NCBI RefSeq assembly: GCF_902497995.1
Contig: NZ_CABVII010000002.1
Coordinates: 62,001-126,000, forward strand
Origin: Pseudomonas fluorescens
GTDB taxonomy: Bacteria; Pseudomonadota; Gammaproteobacteria; Pseudomonadales; Pseudomonadaceae
Direction of reading: 5' to 3'
DNA length: 64,000 bases
Position numbers and translations under genes: made by a program. Below, in pieces: positions 26,145-34,397 of the stretch. Positions within the stretch are counted from its first letter, which is position 1, and each line of letters begins with the position of its first letter. The notes beneath the pieces were generated by a model. The model made no database searches. It saw only the letters and a program-made list of their open reading frames with translations, and was not told where the DNA came from.

Positions 26145-26947
26145 AGTTGATGCTGGCTGAACCGTTCAAGAGCCTCTGGGCCGGACGCGACCCGTTCGCC
26201 GAAGTCGAGAAGCTCGAGGGCGAGGTGTACCGCGAGCTTGAAGCGCGCCGCACTCTGCGTACCGTCGTTGACGGCAATGGCTTTTTCGTGAAGATCCACC
26301 GCGGCATCGGCTGGGGCGAGATCGTCAAGAACCTGATCACCGCCAAGCTGCCGGTGCTCGGTGCCGGCCAGGAATGGAAGGCCATTCAACGCCTGCAGGA
26401 AGTCGGCGTGCCAACCATGACCGCCGTCGCTTACGGCGAGAAAGGCAGCAACCCGGCGGATCAGCACTCGTTCATCGTCACCGAAGAGCTGGCACCCACC
26501 GTCAGCCTCGAAGATTTCAGTATCAATTGGGTCAAGCAGCCACCCTTGCCGAAACTCAAGCGTGCGCTCATCGCCGAAGTCGCGCGCATGACCGGCATGA
26601 TGCACCGCGCTGGCGTCAATCACCGCGACTGTTACATCTGCCACTTCCTGCTGCACACCGACAGACCGGTGACGGCTGAAGACTTGAAGCTGTCGATAAT
26701 CGACCTGCACCGTGCCCATACCCGCCCGACGATTACCCAGCGCTGGCGCAACAAGGACCTGGCGGCGCTATATTTTTCGGCGCTGGACATTGGCCTGACC
26801 CGTCGCGACAAACTGCGTTTCCTCAAGGGTTATTTCCAGCAGCCCCTGCGCCAGATCCTCGGCGAAGAGGCTGGGTTGCTCAGTTGGCTCGAAGGCAAGG
26901 CCAACAAGCTCTATGAGCGTAAACAGCGATACGGGGACGCGCTCTGA
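26141..26947 (+). CDS. waaP: WaaP: LPS core heptose(I) kinase
   Basis: The 268-residue kinase phosphorylates heptose I of the inner core, a step required for outer membrane integrity and, in P. aeruginosa, for viability. It has the WaaP catalytic loop GVNHRDCYICHFLLH, with Asp as catalytic base, and the metal-binding segment IIDLHRAHTRP. The ATP-site Lys is in NGFFVKIHRGIGWGE. The length is usual. Its start overlaps waaG (ATGA) and its end overlaps the next gene (TGATG), so the genes are translationally coupled. Confidence 0.95.
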   Translation: MKLMLAEPFKSLWAGRDPFAEVEKLEGEVYRELEARRTLRTVVDGNGFFVKIHRGIGWGEIVKNLITAKLPVLGAGQEWKAIQRLQEVGVPTMTAVAYGEKGSNPADQHSFIVTEELAPTVSLEDFSINWVKQPPLPKLKRALIAEVARMTGMMHRAGVNHRDCYICHFLLHTDRPVTAEDLKLSIIDLHRAHTRPTITQRWRNKDLAALYFSALDIGLTRRDKLRFLKGYFQQPLRQILGEEAGLLSWLEGKANKLYERKQRYGDAL

Positions 26948-27681
26948 TGCCGGGTTGGATACTGGAGCCTGCTTACAGCGATCTGGCAGAAGATTTCGGC
27001 AGCCTCGAGGCGGTGTTTGCGCTTGAGGGTGAGCGATTGACCCACGACCCGTTGTCCGAGGTCATTCGCGTCAAGCGCAACGGCGTCAACTATTACGTCA
27101 AACGCTACGTCGGTGCGGGTAAAGGTCTGCGTCGTTACCTGGGCAAGCCCCGGGTCAAAGCCGAGTGGCAGAACCTCAAGCGCTTCGCCAAATGGGGCAT
27201 TCCCACGGCCGAGGTGGTGGCCTGGGGCCTGGAACGGCGCGGTGCGGCTTACGATCGCGGCGCGCTGATCACCCGTGAGCTGCCCAATACCGAAGATCTA
27301 TCCGCCTTGGCCGAACGGCATGATCCCAAGCTGGCGGACCGCGCCTGGGTCGACACCGTCAGTCGGCAGTTGGCCAGCTACACCCGGACCATGCACGATC
27401 ATCGCTTTACCCATAACGATTTGAAATGGCGCAATCTGTTGATCGACGATCAGGTCCGGCTGTTTCTGATCGACTGCCCCAACGGCGATTTCTGGCGCGG
27501 CTTCTGGCTCAAATACCGCATCACCAAGGATCTGGCCTGTCTGGACAAGGTTGCCAAGTATCAACTGTCGGCCACCCAGCGCCTGCGCTTTTACCTGCAA
27601 TACCGCCAACGGACCCGGCTCGATGCCGCCGACAAAAAACGGATCCGGCACGTGGTGAGATTTTTCGAGGGGCGCGAATGA
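26947..27681 (+). CDS. wapP: WapP-like LPS core kinase (InaA family)
   Basis: The 244-residue protein has a kinase-like fold of the LPS kinase/InaA group. The Lys of the ATP site is in VNYYVKRYVGAGK, the catalytic loop is DHRFTHNDLKWRNLLID (Asp and Asn both present), and the metal-binding Asp is in LFLIDCPNGDF. It should therefore be active. The position directly after waaP matches wapP of P. aeruginosa, thought to phosphorylate heptose II. The exact position modified cannot be read here. Both ends overlap the neighbours. Confidence 0.85.
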   Translation: MPGWILEPAYSDLAEDFGSLEAVFALEGERLTHDPLSEVIRVKRNGVNYYVKRYVGAGKGLRRYLGKPRVKAEWQNLKRFAKWGIPTAEVVAWGLERRGAAYDRGALITRELPNTEDLSALAERHDPKLADRAWVDTVSRQLASYTRTMHDHRFTHNDLKWRNLLIDDQVRLFLIDCPNGDFWRGFWLKYRITKDLACLDKVAKYQLSATQRLRFYLQYRQRTRLDAADKKRIRHVVRFFEGRE

Positions 27682-28430
27682 CTGATTTTCTGGCCGCTGA
27701 AGACCGGGCGCTGCTCGAGCGTCACGGCCTTGGCACCTTCGATGCACTCTGGGCCAGGCAACTCGACGCTGTGGATGAGCCCAACACCGCGCGCGGTGGC
27801 TGGAGCAGCGTGTATCGACTGGATCTGGAAGGTCAGGGTTACTACCTCAAACGCCAGAGCAACTATCAGATGCGTACCTTGCATGCACCGTTCGGTGAGC
27901 CGAGTTTTGCCCGTGAATTTCGCAACATCAGTCGCTATGAGCGCTTCGGGATTCCAGCATTGAAGGCGGTGTTTTTCGGTGAGCGCAAAGTCGACGGCGA
28001 GGTTCGGGCGATTCTGTTGACCCGTGCCCTCGACGGATGGGATGACCTGGATTCGTTGTTGCAGCGCTGGTCGGATTTGAGTGCAGCGCAGCACTCGATG
28101 ATTCTGCAGGCCTGTGGGCAATTGGCCCGGTGCCTTCATGGCGCCCATCAGGTTCACGGCTGCTTCTACCCCAAGCATATTTTTCTCCAGGCCGCCGGCG
28201 ACGGTTATCAGGCCCAGTTGATCGACCTGGAAAAAACCCGGCCGCTACTGTTCGGGTCGCGTGACCGGGCCAAAGACCTGGAGCCGTTGCTGCGCCGGGC
28301 GCCAGAGTGGAACGAAGCGCAGTTGCGCGAGTTGCTGGCCGCCTATCTGGAGCAACCCCGGGACAGCACGCTGATCGATAGCTGGCTGACCCGTCTGCAC
28401 GCGCGACGCAGCCACAAGGAGACCCGCTGA
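27678..28430 (+). CDS. wapQ: WapQ-like LPS core kinase homologue
   Basis: The 250-residue protein follows wapP with an ATGA overlap. The Lys of a kinase N-lobe is at residue 58 (GYYLKRQSNYQMRT) and a metal-binding Asp at 183 (QLIDLEKTRPL). The catalytic loop reads HGCFYPKHIF (160-169), where WaaP has HRDCYICHF, so the catalytic-base position seems to be Cys rather than Asp. It may be a pseudokinase or use a different base. Position and length match wapQ of P. aeruginosa. I chose the ATG at 27678 because it gives the coupled start; an earlier in-frame start lies deep in wapP. Confidence 0.82.
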   Translation: MTDFLAAEDRALLERHGLGTFDALWARQLDAVDEPNTARGGWSSVYRLDLEGQGYYLKRQSNYQMRTLHAPFGEPSFAREFRNISRYERFGIPALKAVFFGERKVDGEVRAILLTRALDGWDDLDSLLQRWSDLSAAQHSMILQACGQLARCLHGAHQVHGCFYPKHIFLQAAGDGYQAQLIDLEKTRPLLFGSRDRAKDLEPLLRRAPEWNEAQLRELLAAYLEQPRDSTLIDSWLTRLHARRSHKETR

Positions 28431-29881
28431 TGCGTTTGTCCGAGTTGAAAAATGCTGGCCGCAGTCCTGGCCTGCCAATGAGCATTTCACTGGCCGATGC
28501 CGCCGGTCCTGCCGAGTTGCAGTTGCTGAGCTTGCTGCGGGTCTTGCCCGGGCAGCGTTATGTCGGCGCCGGTGTCTGGCGCGGTCGGCCGGTGTTGGCC
28601 AAATTGTTGGTCGGCAGCAAGGCGGCGCGGCATTTTCAGCGGGAACTGGATGGCGTGCGTTTGCTCGCCGCCCAGGGCCTGACCACGCCGCAACTGTTGG
28701 CCGACGGCCTGAAAGAGGGCGAGGGCGGTTGGCTGCTGTTTGATTACCTTGAAGGCGCCGAGAGCCTGGGGGAGGCCTGGAAGCAGGTCGAGCAGTTGCC
28801 CGTGTTGGCCAATGAGCAATCGGCGGTCCTGGCTGATGCGCTGGGTGCGATTGGTCAGCTGCACCGCAAAGGCCTGTGGCAGGAAGACCTGCATCTGGAC
28901 AATCTGCTGCGCCAGCGCGGCCGGCTGTATCTGATCGATGGCGCGGGCATCCGTGTCGAGACGGCCGGCAAACCGCTGTCGCGCCAGAAAGTGTTGGAAA
29001 ACCTCGGGGTGTTTTTTGCCCAGTTGCCCCAGTCGCTGGAGCCCTTCACCGAAGAATTGCTGGTGTATTACCTGCTGAGCAACGGCGAGCATGCCTTGCC
29101 CATGGAAGCCTTGCAGAAACAGATCGACAAGGTTCGACGCTGGCGCCTCAAAGACTTGCTGATCAAGGTCGGCCGCGAATGCACGCTGTTCAGTGTCCAG
29201 CGCGGGGCGTTCGGCTTGCGGGCGATTCGCCGCGAGGAAGAAGCGGCAATGCTGCCGGTGCTGGAGCAGGCCGATGCGTTGCTCGATCAGGGCCATCTGT
29301 ACAAGACTGGCGGTGCGGCGAGCGTCGGCAAGGTCGAGGTGGCTGGCCGTACGCTGGTGATCAAACGCTACAACATCAAGGGCTTCGCCCACTGGCTCAA
29401 ACGCTTCTGGCGTCCGAGCCGTGCCTGGCATTCCTGGCGCGAAGGCAATCGGCTGGCGTTTCTCGGCATTGCCACGCCCAAACCTTTGGCGTTGCTGGAA
29501 AGGCGGTTTCTCTGGTTACGCAGTCGCGCTTATTTGATCACCGAACACTTGTCGGGGCCGGACATCATTGAGCGCTTTGCGCCGTACGTTGAGAGCGGCG
29601 ATGCGCCGGAGGCTGAACTCGCGGCGCTGGATCATTTGTTTGCGCAGTTGATTGGCGAGCGGATCAGCCATGGGGATTTCAAGGGGCACAACCTGTTCTG
29701 GCAGGAGGATCGCTGGGCGCTGATCGACCTGGATTCGATGTGTCAGCATGGCTCGCTCAGCAGCTTTGCTCCGGCGTATGCGCGGGATCGGGCAAGGTTC
29801 ATGCGTAACTGGCCGGAAGCCAGTGGCCTTTATCAAGTCATCGATCAGCGTCTGCCAAAAGACATCTCCAGCGCTACCTGA
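28430..29881 (+). CDS. Tandem two-domain LPS kinase-like protein
   Basis: The 483-residue protein contains two kinase-like halves. The first has Lys58 (RPVLAKLLVG), catalytic loop EDLHLDN (152-158) and LIDGAG (168-173). The second has Lys312 (TLVIKRYNIKG), HGDFKGHN (414-421) and LIDLD (431-435). Both halves keep the catalytic Asp and Asn. It is the last gene of the tight waaF operon (TGATG overlap with wapQ) and sits where P. aeruginosa has the uncharacterised gene PA5006. A role in phosphorylating core sugars is inferred from family and context only. Confidence 0.85.
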   Translation: MRLSELKNAGRSPGLPMSISLADAAGPAELQLLSLLRVLPGQRYVGAGVWRGRPVLAKLLVGSKAARHFQRELDGVRLLAAQGLTTPQLLADGLKEGEGGWLLFDYLEGAESLGEAWKQVEQLPVLANEQSAVLADALGAIGQLHRKGLWQEDLHLDNLLRQRGRLYLIDGAGIRVETAGKPLSRQKVLENLGVFFAQLPQSLEPFTEELLVYYLLSNGEHALPMEALQKQIDKVRRWRLKDLLIKVGRECTLFSVQRGAFGLRAIRREEEAAMLPVLEQADALLDQGHLYKTGGAASVGKVEVAGRTLVIKRYNIKGFAHWLKRFWRPSRAWHSWREGNRLAFLGIATPKPLALLERRFLWLRSRAYLITEHLSGPDIIERFAPYVESGDAPEAELAALDHLFAQLIGERISHGDFKGHNLFWQEDRWALIDLDSMCQHGSLSSFAPAYARDRARFMRNWPEASGLYQVIDQRLPKDISSAT

Positions 29882-29885
29882 ATCG

Positions 29886-29980
29886 CCTTCGCGGGCAAGC
29901 CCGCTCCCACAGGTATTGTGGGTGACGCAGAATTTGAGCAAGACGCGGACACTGTGGGAGCGGGCTTGCTCGCGAAGAGG
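29886..29980. repeat. REP doublet inside the LPS block
   Basis: Inverted pair of main-type units (29886-29911 and 29953-29980) directly after the kinase gene stop. Confidence 0.9.
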
Positions 29981-30120
29981 CCGGCACATCCAGCGAAAAG
30001 GCCGTGAATGTCACGAGGGGACAAGTTCTTATGAAATGTCCTACATGTTCTCCAGACCCCGTGAACTATGCCATGAATAGTCACGATGCTAGCTTGCCTG
30101 ATGTACTTGGAGGGCAGGTC

Positions 30121-30453
30121 GTGACGATAAAAAAGGCTGTTGTAATCGCTACTTTCTCACTGGCTTTATCCGGCTGCGGGACCGCCGTTACGGTCCTGCA
30201 GGATGACGCCGAAACGGCAAAGGATCTCCGACAAAGGCAGACCTACTGTCAATCCATCCCGCGTGCCTACAGCGGCCTGGCCTACGACTTCTGCATACTC
30301 AATTCGCCGCCCAGTCATACGGCAGGTGCAGCACAAGTGGGCTTTATTCCACTGATCTTTTTCGACCTCGTCGCCTCCGCGTTACTGGACACGGTTGTCC
30401 TGCCTTACACCCTTTATCGCCAGAGCGAGGACGGGAGCCTCTGGATCAAGTGA
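30121..30453 (+). CDS. Small lipoprotein, YceK/YidQ-like (DUF1375)
   Basis: The 110-residue protein has a lipoprotein signal: KKAVVIATFSLALSGCGTAV, lipobox LSGC with Cys about residue 19. The mature part includes QTYCQSIPRAYSGLAYDFC, a segment IPLIFFDLVASALLDTVVLPYTLYR and the ending SLWIK, as in the YceK/YidQ lipoproteins. I chose GTG 30121 because GGAGG lies seven bases upstream and the signal peptide then starts properly. Longer in-frame starts at 30004 and 30031 put about 30 to 40 residues before the signal. Function unknown. It lies between two parts of the LPS block, preceded by REPs. Confidence 0.78.
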   Translation: MTIKKAVVIATFSLALSGCGTAVTVLQDDAETAKDLRQRQTYCQSIPRAYSGLAYDFCILNSPPSHTAGAAQVGFIPLIFFDLVASALLDTVVLPYTLYRQSEDGSLWIK

Positions 30454-30530
30454 AGGCTCCGCAATGCGATGCGTTCTGTCGCGGCAGACCTGTGTAAACA
30501 ACCGCAGGGTCATTCCCGCCATGTTTACGC

Positions 30531-30536
30531 TATAAT
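30531..30536 (+). promoter_or_regulatory. Probable -10 box for the second LPS gene run
   Basis: A perfect TATAAT 94 bases upstream of the carbamoyltransferase start. No clear TTGACA lies at the right distance (GGTCAT at 30508-30513 is poor). Confidence 0.5.
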
Positions 30537-30557
30537 CCCGCCCTTTAGCTGTCTCTC

Positions 30558-30601
30558 GCCCCTTGCGAGGGGCACATCAATTTTCGAGGCGCCTTGCGCC
30601 T
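30558..30601 (+). promoter_or_regulatory. Leader with two adjacent hairpins
   Basis: GCCCC/GGGGC with loop TTGCGA (30558-30573) and AGGCGC/GCGCCT with loop CTT (30587-30601) lie in the presumed 5' leader of the carbamoyltransferase gene. No T run follows, so they are not plain terminators. Confidence 0.5.
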
Positions 30602-30629
30602 GCATGCAGACTAAAGAGGCTAGACCCCT

Positions 30630-32387
30630 GTGGCATTGACGATTCTTGGCCTGTCCGGCGCCCTTAGCCATGATCCTTCCGCAGCCTTGTACATCGACGG
30701 CAAGCTGGTCGCGGCGGCTGAAGAAGAGCGCTTTGTACGCGATAAACATGCAAAGAACCGCATGCCTTACGAATCGGCGAAATTCTGTCTCGAGCAGGCC
30801 GGCATCAAGCCGTCCGATGTTGATGTAGTAGCGATTCCGTTCGCGCCGATCAGCCTGTTCGGCAAGGCCCGCTGGCAGTACGCCAAGCGTTACTGGTATG
30901 CCCCGGACCGCGCCCTTGACGCGATCCTGATGGGCAACCGTCGCTACAAGCGCTATCGCAACAAGATTGTCTGGTGCCTCGAGCAACTGGGCTTCGACCC
31001 GAAGAAGATCAAGATCGAGCCGGTCGAACACCACCTGGCCCACGCCTCCAGCGCTTACCACTGCTCCGGTTTCAAAGAGAAAACCGCGATCCTCGGGATC
31101 GACGGCAAGGGCGAGTACGCCACGACTTTCTTCGGTTATGGCGAAAACGGCAAGATCCACAAGATCAAGGAATTCTTCGATCCGGACTCCCTCGGCGGCC
31201 TGTATGGCGCGATCACCGAGTTCCTCGGTTTCGAGATGCTCGACGGCGAGTTCAAGGTCATGGGCATGGCACCGTACGGCGATGCCAGCAAATACGATTT
31301 CTCGCGCCTTGCGTCGTTCGAGAACGGCGAATTGGTGATCAACACTGAGTACGCCAACGTCATCGGCCTGCGTCGTTATAAAGAGAAGGGCAAGGGCTTC
31401 TATTTCTCGCCAAAGCTGATCGAGTGGCTGGGTCCCAAGCGCGAAGGCGACATCGCCGACGAGCCGTACATCCACTACGCGGCGAGCATGCAGGCGCTGT
31501 TCGAGAAGCTGGCGTTGCAGATGATCGACCATTACCTGGGCGATGTGCTCAAGGAAACCGGCAAGCTGGCCTACGCCGGCGGCTGTGCGTTGAACGTCAA
31601 GCTCAACCAGAAAATCATCGCTCGCGATGACGTCAAGGAACTGTTCGTCCAGCCGGCGTCCGGCGATGCCGGCACCGCGGTGGGGGCGGCAGCTTACGTG
31701 TCCCACGCCCGTGGGGTACCGGTCGAGAAGATGGAGCACGTCTACCTCGGTCCGTCCTACAGCAACGAAGACGTGATCGCCGCCTGCGCCCGTCACCCGA
31801 GCAAGCCTGAATGGCGCAAGCTCGAGAACATGCCGGAAAACATTGCCAAAATCATGGTCGACGGCAACCCGGTGGCCTGGTTCCAGGGGCGCATGGAGTT
31901 CGGTCCGCGTGCCTTGGGCGGTCGTTCGATCATCGGCTGCCCGAGCGCCGTCGGCGTGGCTGACCGGATCAACCACCAGATCAAGTTCCGCGAGCGCTGG
32001 AGGCCTTTCTGCCCGTCGATGCTCGACACCGTCGCGCCACAGATGATCAAGATCGACCACCCGGCGCCCTTCATGACCTTCACCTTCGAAGTGGCTGAAG
32101 AGTGGAAGACCCGCGTGCCGGAAGTCGTCCACGAAGACGGCACATCCCGGGCCCAGGTGCTCAAGCGCGAATACAACCCGCGCTACTACGACATGATGAA
32201 GGCGCTGGAAGTGCTGACCGGTAACGGCGTGTCGCTGAATACCTCGCTCAACCGTCGTGGCGAACCGATGATCTGCTCGCCGACCGATGCCCTGAACATG
32301 TTTTTCGGTTCCGATCTACAGTATCTGATCATGGAAGACATCCTGGTGGTCAAAGAGGGCGCGAACGCATATGACACGCTCGGCTGA
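30630..32387 (+). CDS. LPS core carbamoyltransferase (NodU/CmcH family)
   Basis: The 585-residue protein belongs to the O-carbamoyltransferase family that uses carbamoyl phosphate via carbamoyl-adenylate. The N-terminal Kae1-like domain has LGLSGALSHDPSAALYIDGK, HHLAHASSAYHCSGF and GIDGKGEYATT. The C-terminal YrdC-like part has GRMEFGPRALGGRSI and FRERWRPFCPSMLD. The heptose II residue of Pseudomonas core is carbamoylated, and P. aeruginosa has a carbamoyltransferase gene (PA5005, wapO in some reviews) at the same place, so that is the likely product. The start is GTG 30630, preceded by AAGAGG; the next Met is 45 codons in. It overlaps the next gene by 17 bases. Confidence 0.9.
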   Translation: MALTILGLSGALSHDPSAALYIDGKLVAAAEEERFVRDKHAKNRMPYESAKFCLEQAGIKPSDVDVVAIPFAPISLFGKARWQYAKRYWYAPDRALDAILMGNRRYKRYRNKIVWCLEQLGFDPKKIKIEPVEHHLAHASSAYHCSGFKEKTAILGIDGKGEYATTFFGYGENGKIHKIKEFFDPDSLGGLYGAITEFLGFEMLDGEFKVMGMAPYGDASKYDFSRLASFENGELVINTEYANVIGLRRYKEKGKGFYFSPKLIEWLGPKREGDIADEPYIHYAASMQALFEKLALQMIDHYLGDVLKETGKLAYAGGCALNVKLNQKIIARDDVKELFVQPASGDAGTAVGAAAYVSHARGVPVEKMEHVYLGPSYSNEDVIAACARHPSKPEWRKLENMPENIAKIMVDGNPVAWFQGRMEFGPRALGGRSIIGCPSAVGVADRINHQIKFRERWRPFCPSMLDTVAPQMIKIDHPAPFMTFTFEVAEEWKTRVPEVVHEDGTSRAQVLKREYNPRYYDMMKALEVLTGNGVSLNTSLNRRGEPMICSPTDALNMFFGSDLQYLIMEDILVVKEGANAYDTLG

Positions 32388-33501
32388 ACGCCATGTGCTG
32401 CAGTTCTGTCACGGCTATGACGGGCCGTTTCTGGACTGCGCCCGGCAGTACGCCAGCCTGTTCGCGGGGACCGGCTATCGAGTGACCACGGTGTTTCTGA
32501 CCGGGGTTGCCGATGCCGAAGTCGCCGCGGGTTGCGCTTCCGACGAAGTGTTGTTCATGGAATACAGCTCCAAGGCCATCCGGGGCCTGAAGCTGGGCGC
32601 CATTGGCGATCTGCGCAAGATCGCCGCCTCGCGCAATTTCAGTTTTTGTATTGCTCATCGTTTCAAGCCGATTTATATCGCCTTGCTGGGCACTTCGCTG
32701 CCGGTGATTGGCGTGCATCACGCCTTTGACGATTACAAGCGCGGCACCCGTAAACTCTTCGCGAATTTTTTCCGCAAGCGCCTGAGTCTGCTTGGCGTTT
32801 CCGATGCGGTGCGTGACGACATGCGCAGTTGCCTGCCGAAATGGCCGGCCGCGCGGATCCAAACGCTCTACAACCGCATCGATGTACCGGCCTTGCAGGA
32901 GAGCCAGGTGTCAGTTCGCGAGGCTCGGGAAACACTCGGTCTGTCGATGGATGCCTGGATCGTCGGCAATGTCGGGCGACTGCATCCCGACAAGGACCAG
33001 GACACGTTGTTGCAGGGTTTTGCCGAGGCATTGCCGGGCTTGCCGGTAAACAGTCAGTTGGTGATTCTCGGTGCCGGGCGCCTGGAACAGGACCTCAAGG
33101 CCCTGGCGCGTGAGCTGGGTATCGGCGACCGCGTGCTGTTCCTCGGTCAGGTGCCCGAGGCCCGGCGTTATTTCCGTGCCTTCGATGTGTTTGCCCTGAG
33201 CTCCGATCACGAACCGTTCGGCATGGTGTTGCTGGAGGCCATGGCCGCCGGTGTGCCGTTGCTTGCCACGGCGTGTGGCGGAGCGAAGGAAGTGGTCGAA
33301 GGCGTCGGCATTCTGTTCCCGCTGGGCGATGCCCAACGTTTGGCTCAAGGGCTGCAACATCTGGCCGCAATGGACGAGCAGCAACGTCATCAGTGTGCCG
33401 AGCTGATGCTCGACCGCTTGCAAGAGCGCTTTTCCGACCGTGCGGTGCGTGATGCCTTCTGGCATTTGCCGCCTGTTACCGAACTGGCACCGAGGGGCTG
33501 A
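32371..33501 (+). CDS. GT4 glycosyltransferase, LPS core (WapH position)
   Basis: The 376-residue protein has the two-domain GT-B architecture. The N-terminal half contains FCHGYDGPFLDCARQYASLF and the donor half has VGNVGRLHPDKDQDTLLQGF and the E-x7-E motif EPFGMVLLEAMAAGVPLLAT near residues 285-305. It overlaps the carbamoyltransferase by 17 bases and shares its last base with the next start. The P. aeruginosa gene at this position is wapH, which adds an outer-core glucose. The same sugar cannot be assumed in this species. Confidence 0.85.
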   Translation: MTRSAERHVLQFCHGYDGPFLDCARQYASLFAGTGYRVTTVFLTGVADAEVAAGCASDEVLFMEYSSKAIRGLKLGAIGDLRKIAASRNFSFCIAHRFKPIYIALLGTSLPVIGVHHAFDDYKRGTRKLFANFFRKRLSLLGVSDAVRDDMRSCLPKWPAARIQTLYNRIDVPALQESQVSVREARETLGLSMDAWIVGNVGRLHPDKDQDTLLQGFAEALPGLPVNSQLVILGAGRLEQDLKALARELGIGDRVLFLGQVPEARRYFRAFDVFALSSDHEPFGMVLLEAMAAGVPLLATACGGAKEVVEGVGILFPLGDAQRLAQGLQHLAAMDEQQRHQCAELMLDRLQERFSDRAVRDAFWHLPPVTELAPRG

Positions 33502-34397
33502 TGCTCAACCGATTTCAAGGCTGGCGCGAACGTGGCTGGACGGTCGTCGACGCCTCGACCTACGCCGAGGCCTGGCAACGTTATGGCGGCAGCGTCGCCA
33601 CTCATCCCATGGTGGTCGAGCGGCTGGCGCAGTTGGCTGACATCCCGGTGCGTTACCTGGCCTGGGAGCAGCATGGCGAAGTCAAGGCCGCGATCCCGAC
33701 CTGGGGGCGCGACCTGGCCTTATCCAAGGATGTGCTCAAGCGCCAAGGTAAAAAGGGCTTGTTCGACCTCGGCAATGCCGAATTCATTCTGCCGGCCGCT
33801 GCCGATGCCCAGGCCCCGCTGCGTCATCGCGGGCGCTATCTGTCGGCGCTGAATGAAGGCCGCTTTACCGGCATCAGGCTGCAGGCCGAACAACTGGCCA
33901 TGGCCCGCACGCCCGAAGAGCTGTCGAAGAAGTTCCGCTACAACCAGCGCCGCGAATTGCGTCTGCTGGAAGAGGCGGGCGGAGTGGTACGGCCGGTTTG
34001 CGAGTTTTCCAGCAGCGAGCTGGCGGCAATCTATTGCGACCTGTTCCAGCGCCGTTGGGGTTTCCCGGCGACCGGAGCCGAACGCATGGCCGAGGTCATC
34101 GAGTTGCTGCGTGACTTGTTGATCGGCTCGGTGATTTTCCTCAATGAAGCACCGATTGCGATTCAGCTGGTCTACCGGGTGGAGACACCCCAGTGGATCA
34201 GCGTCGAGTACATCAACGGCGGCGTCGATCCCGAAACCCGTGAGTTCAGTCCCGGCAGCGTTTTGAGTTTTCTCAACACGCAAAGCGCCTGGGAGCATGC
34301 CCGGGCGCTGGAAAAGCCCCTGCGCTTTTCTTTCGGTCGCGCCGACCGTGAATACAAGGACCGCTGGTGCAATCCTGTGCCGGTGTTCACCGTATGA
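33501..34397 (+). CDS. mig-14: Mig-14-like antimicrobial-peptide resistance protein
   Basis: The 298-residue protein matches the Mig-14 family, needed in Salmonella and P. aeruginosa for resistance to cationic antimicrobial peptides. Recognisable parts are WQRYGGSVATHPMVVERLA, FRYNQRRELRLLEEAGG and YINGGVDPETREFSPGSVLS. The ending FSFGRADREYKDRWCNPVPVF resembles GNAT/FemAB acyltransferases. No signal peptide is seen; it probably acts at the inner membrane or in the cytoplasm. It is coupled on both sides (TGATG with the glycosyltransferase, ATGA with dnpA), so it is made together with core-modifying enzymes. Confidence 0.88.
   Translation: MLNRFQGWRERGWTVVDASTYAEAWQRYGGSVATHPMVVERLAQLADIPVRYLAWEQHGEVKAAIPTWGRDLALSKDVLKRQGKKGLFDLGNAEFILPAAADAQAPLRHRGRYLSALNEGRFTGIRLQAEQLAMARTPEELSKKFRYNQRRELRLLEEAGGVVRPVCEFSSSELAAIYCDLFQRRWGFPATGAERMAEVIELLRDLLIGSVIFLNEAPIAIQLVYRVETPQWISVEYINGGVDPETREFSPGSVLSFLNTQSAWEHARALEKPLRFSFGRADREYKDRWCNPVPVFTV

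Noticed and set aside
30525..32132. Long frame antisense to the carbamoyltransferase
   Set aside because: Shadow of a well-supported gene.
34367..34393. Earlier start for dnpA inside mig-14
   Set aside because: The ATGA overlap start at 34394 fits the coupled operon and the basic N-terminus better.
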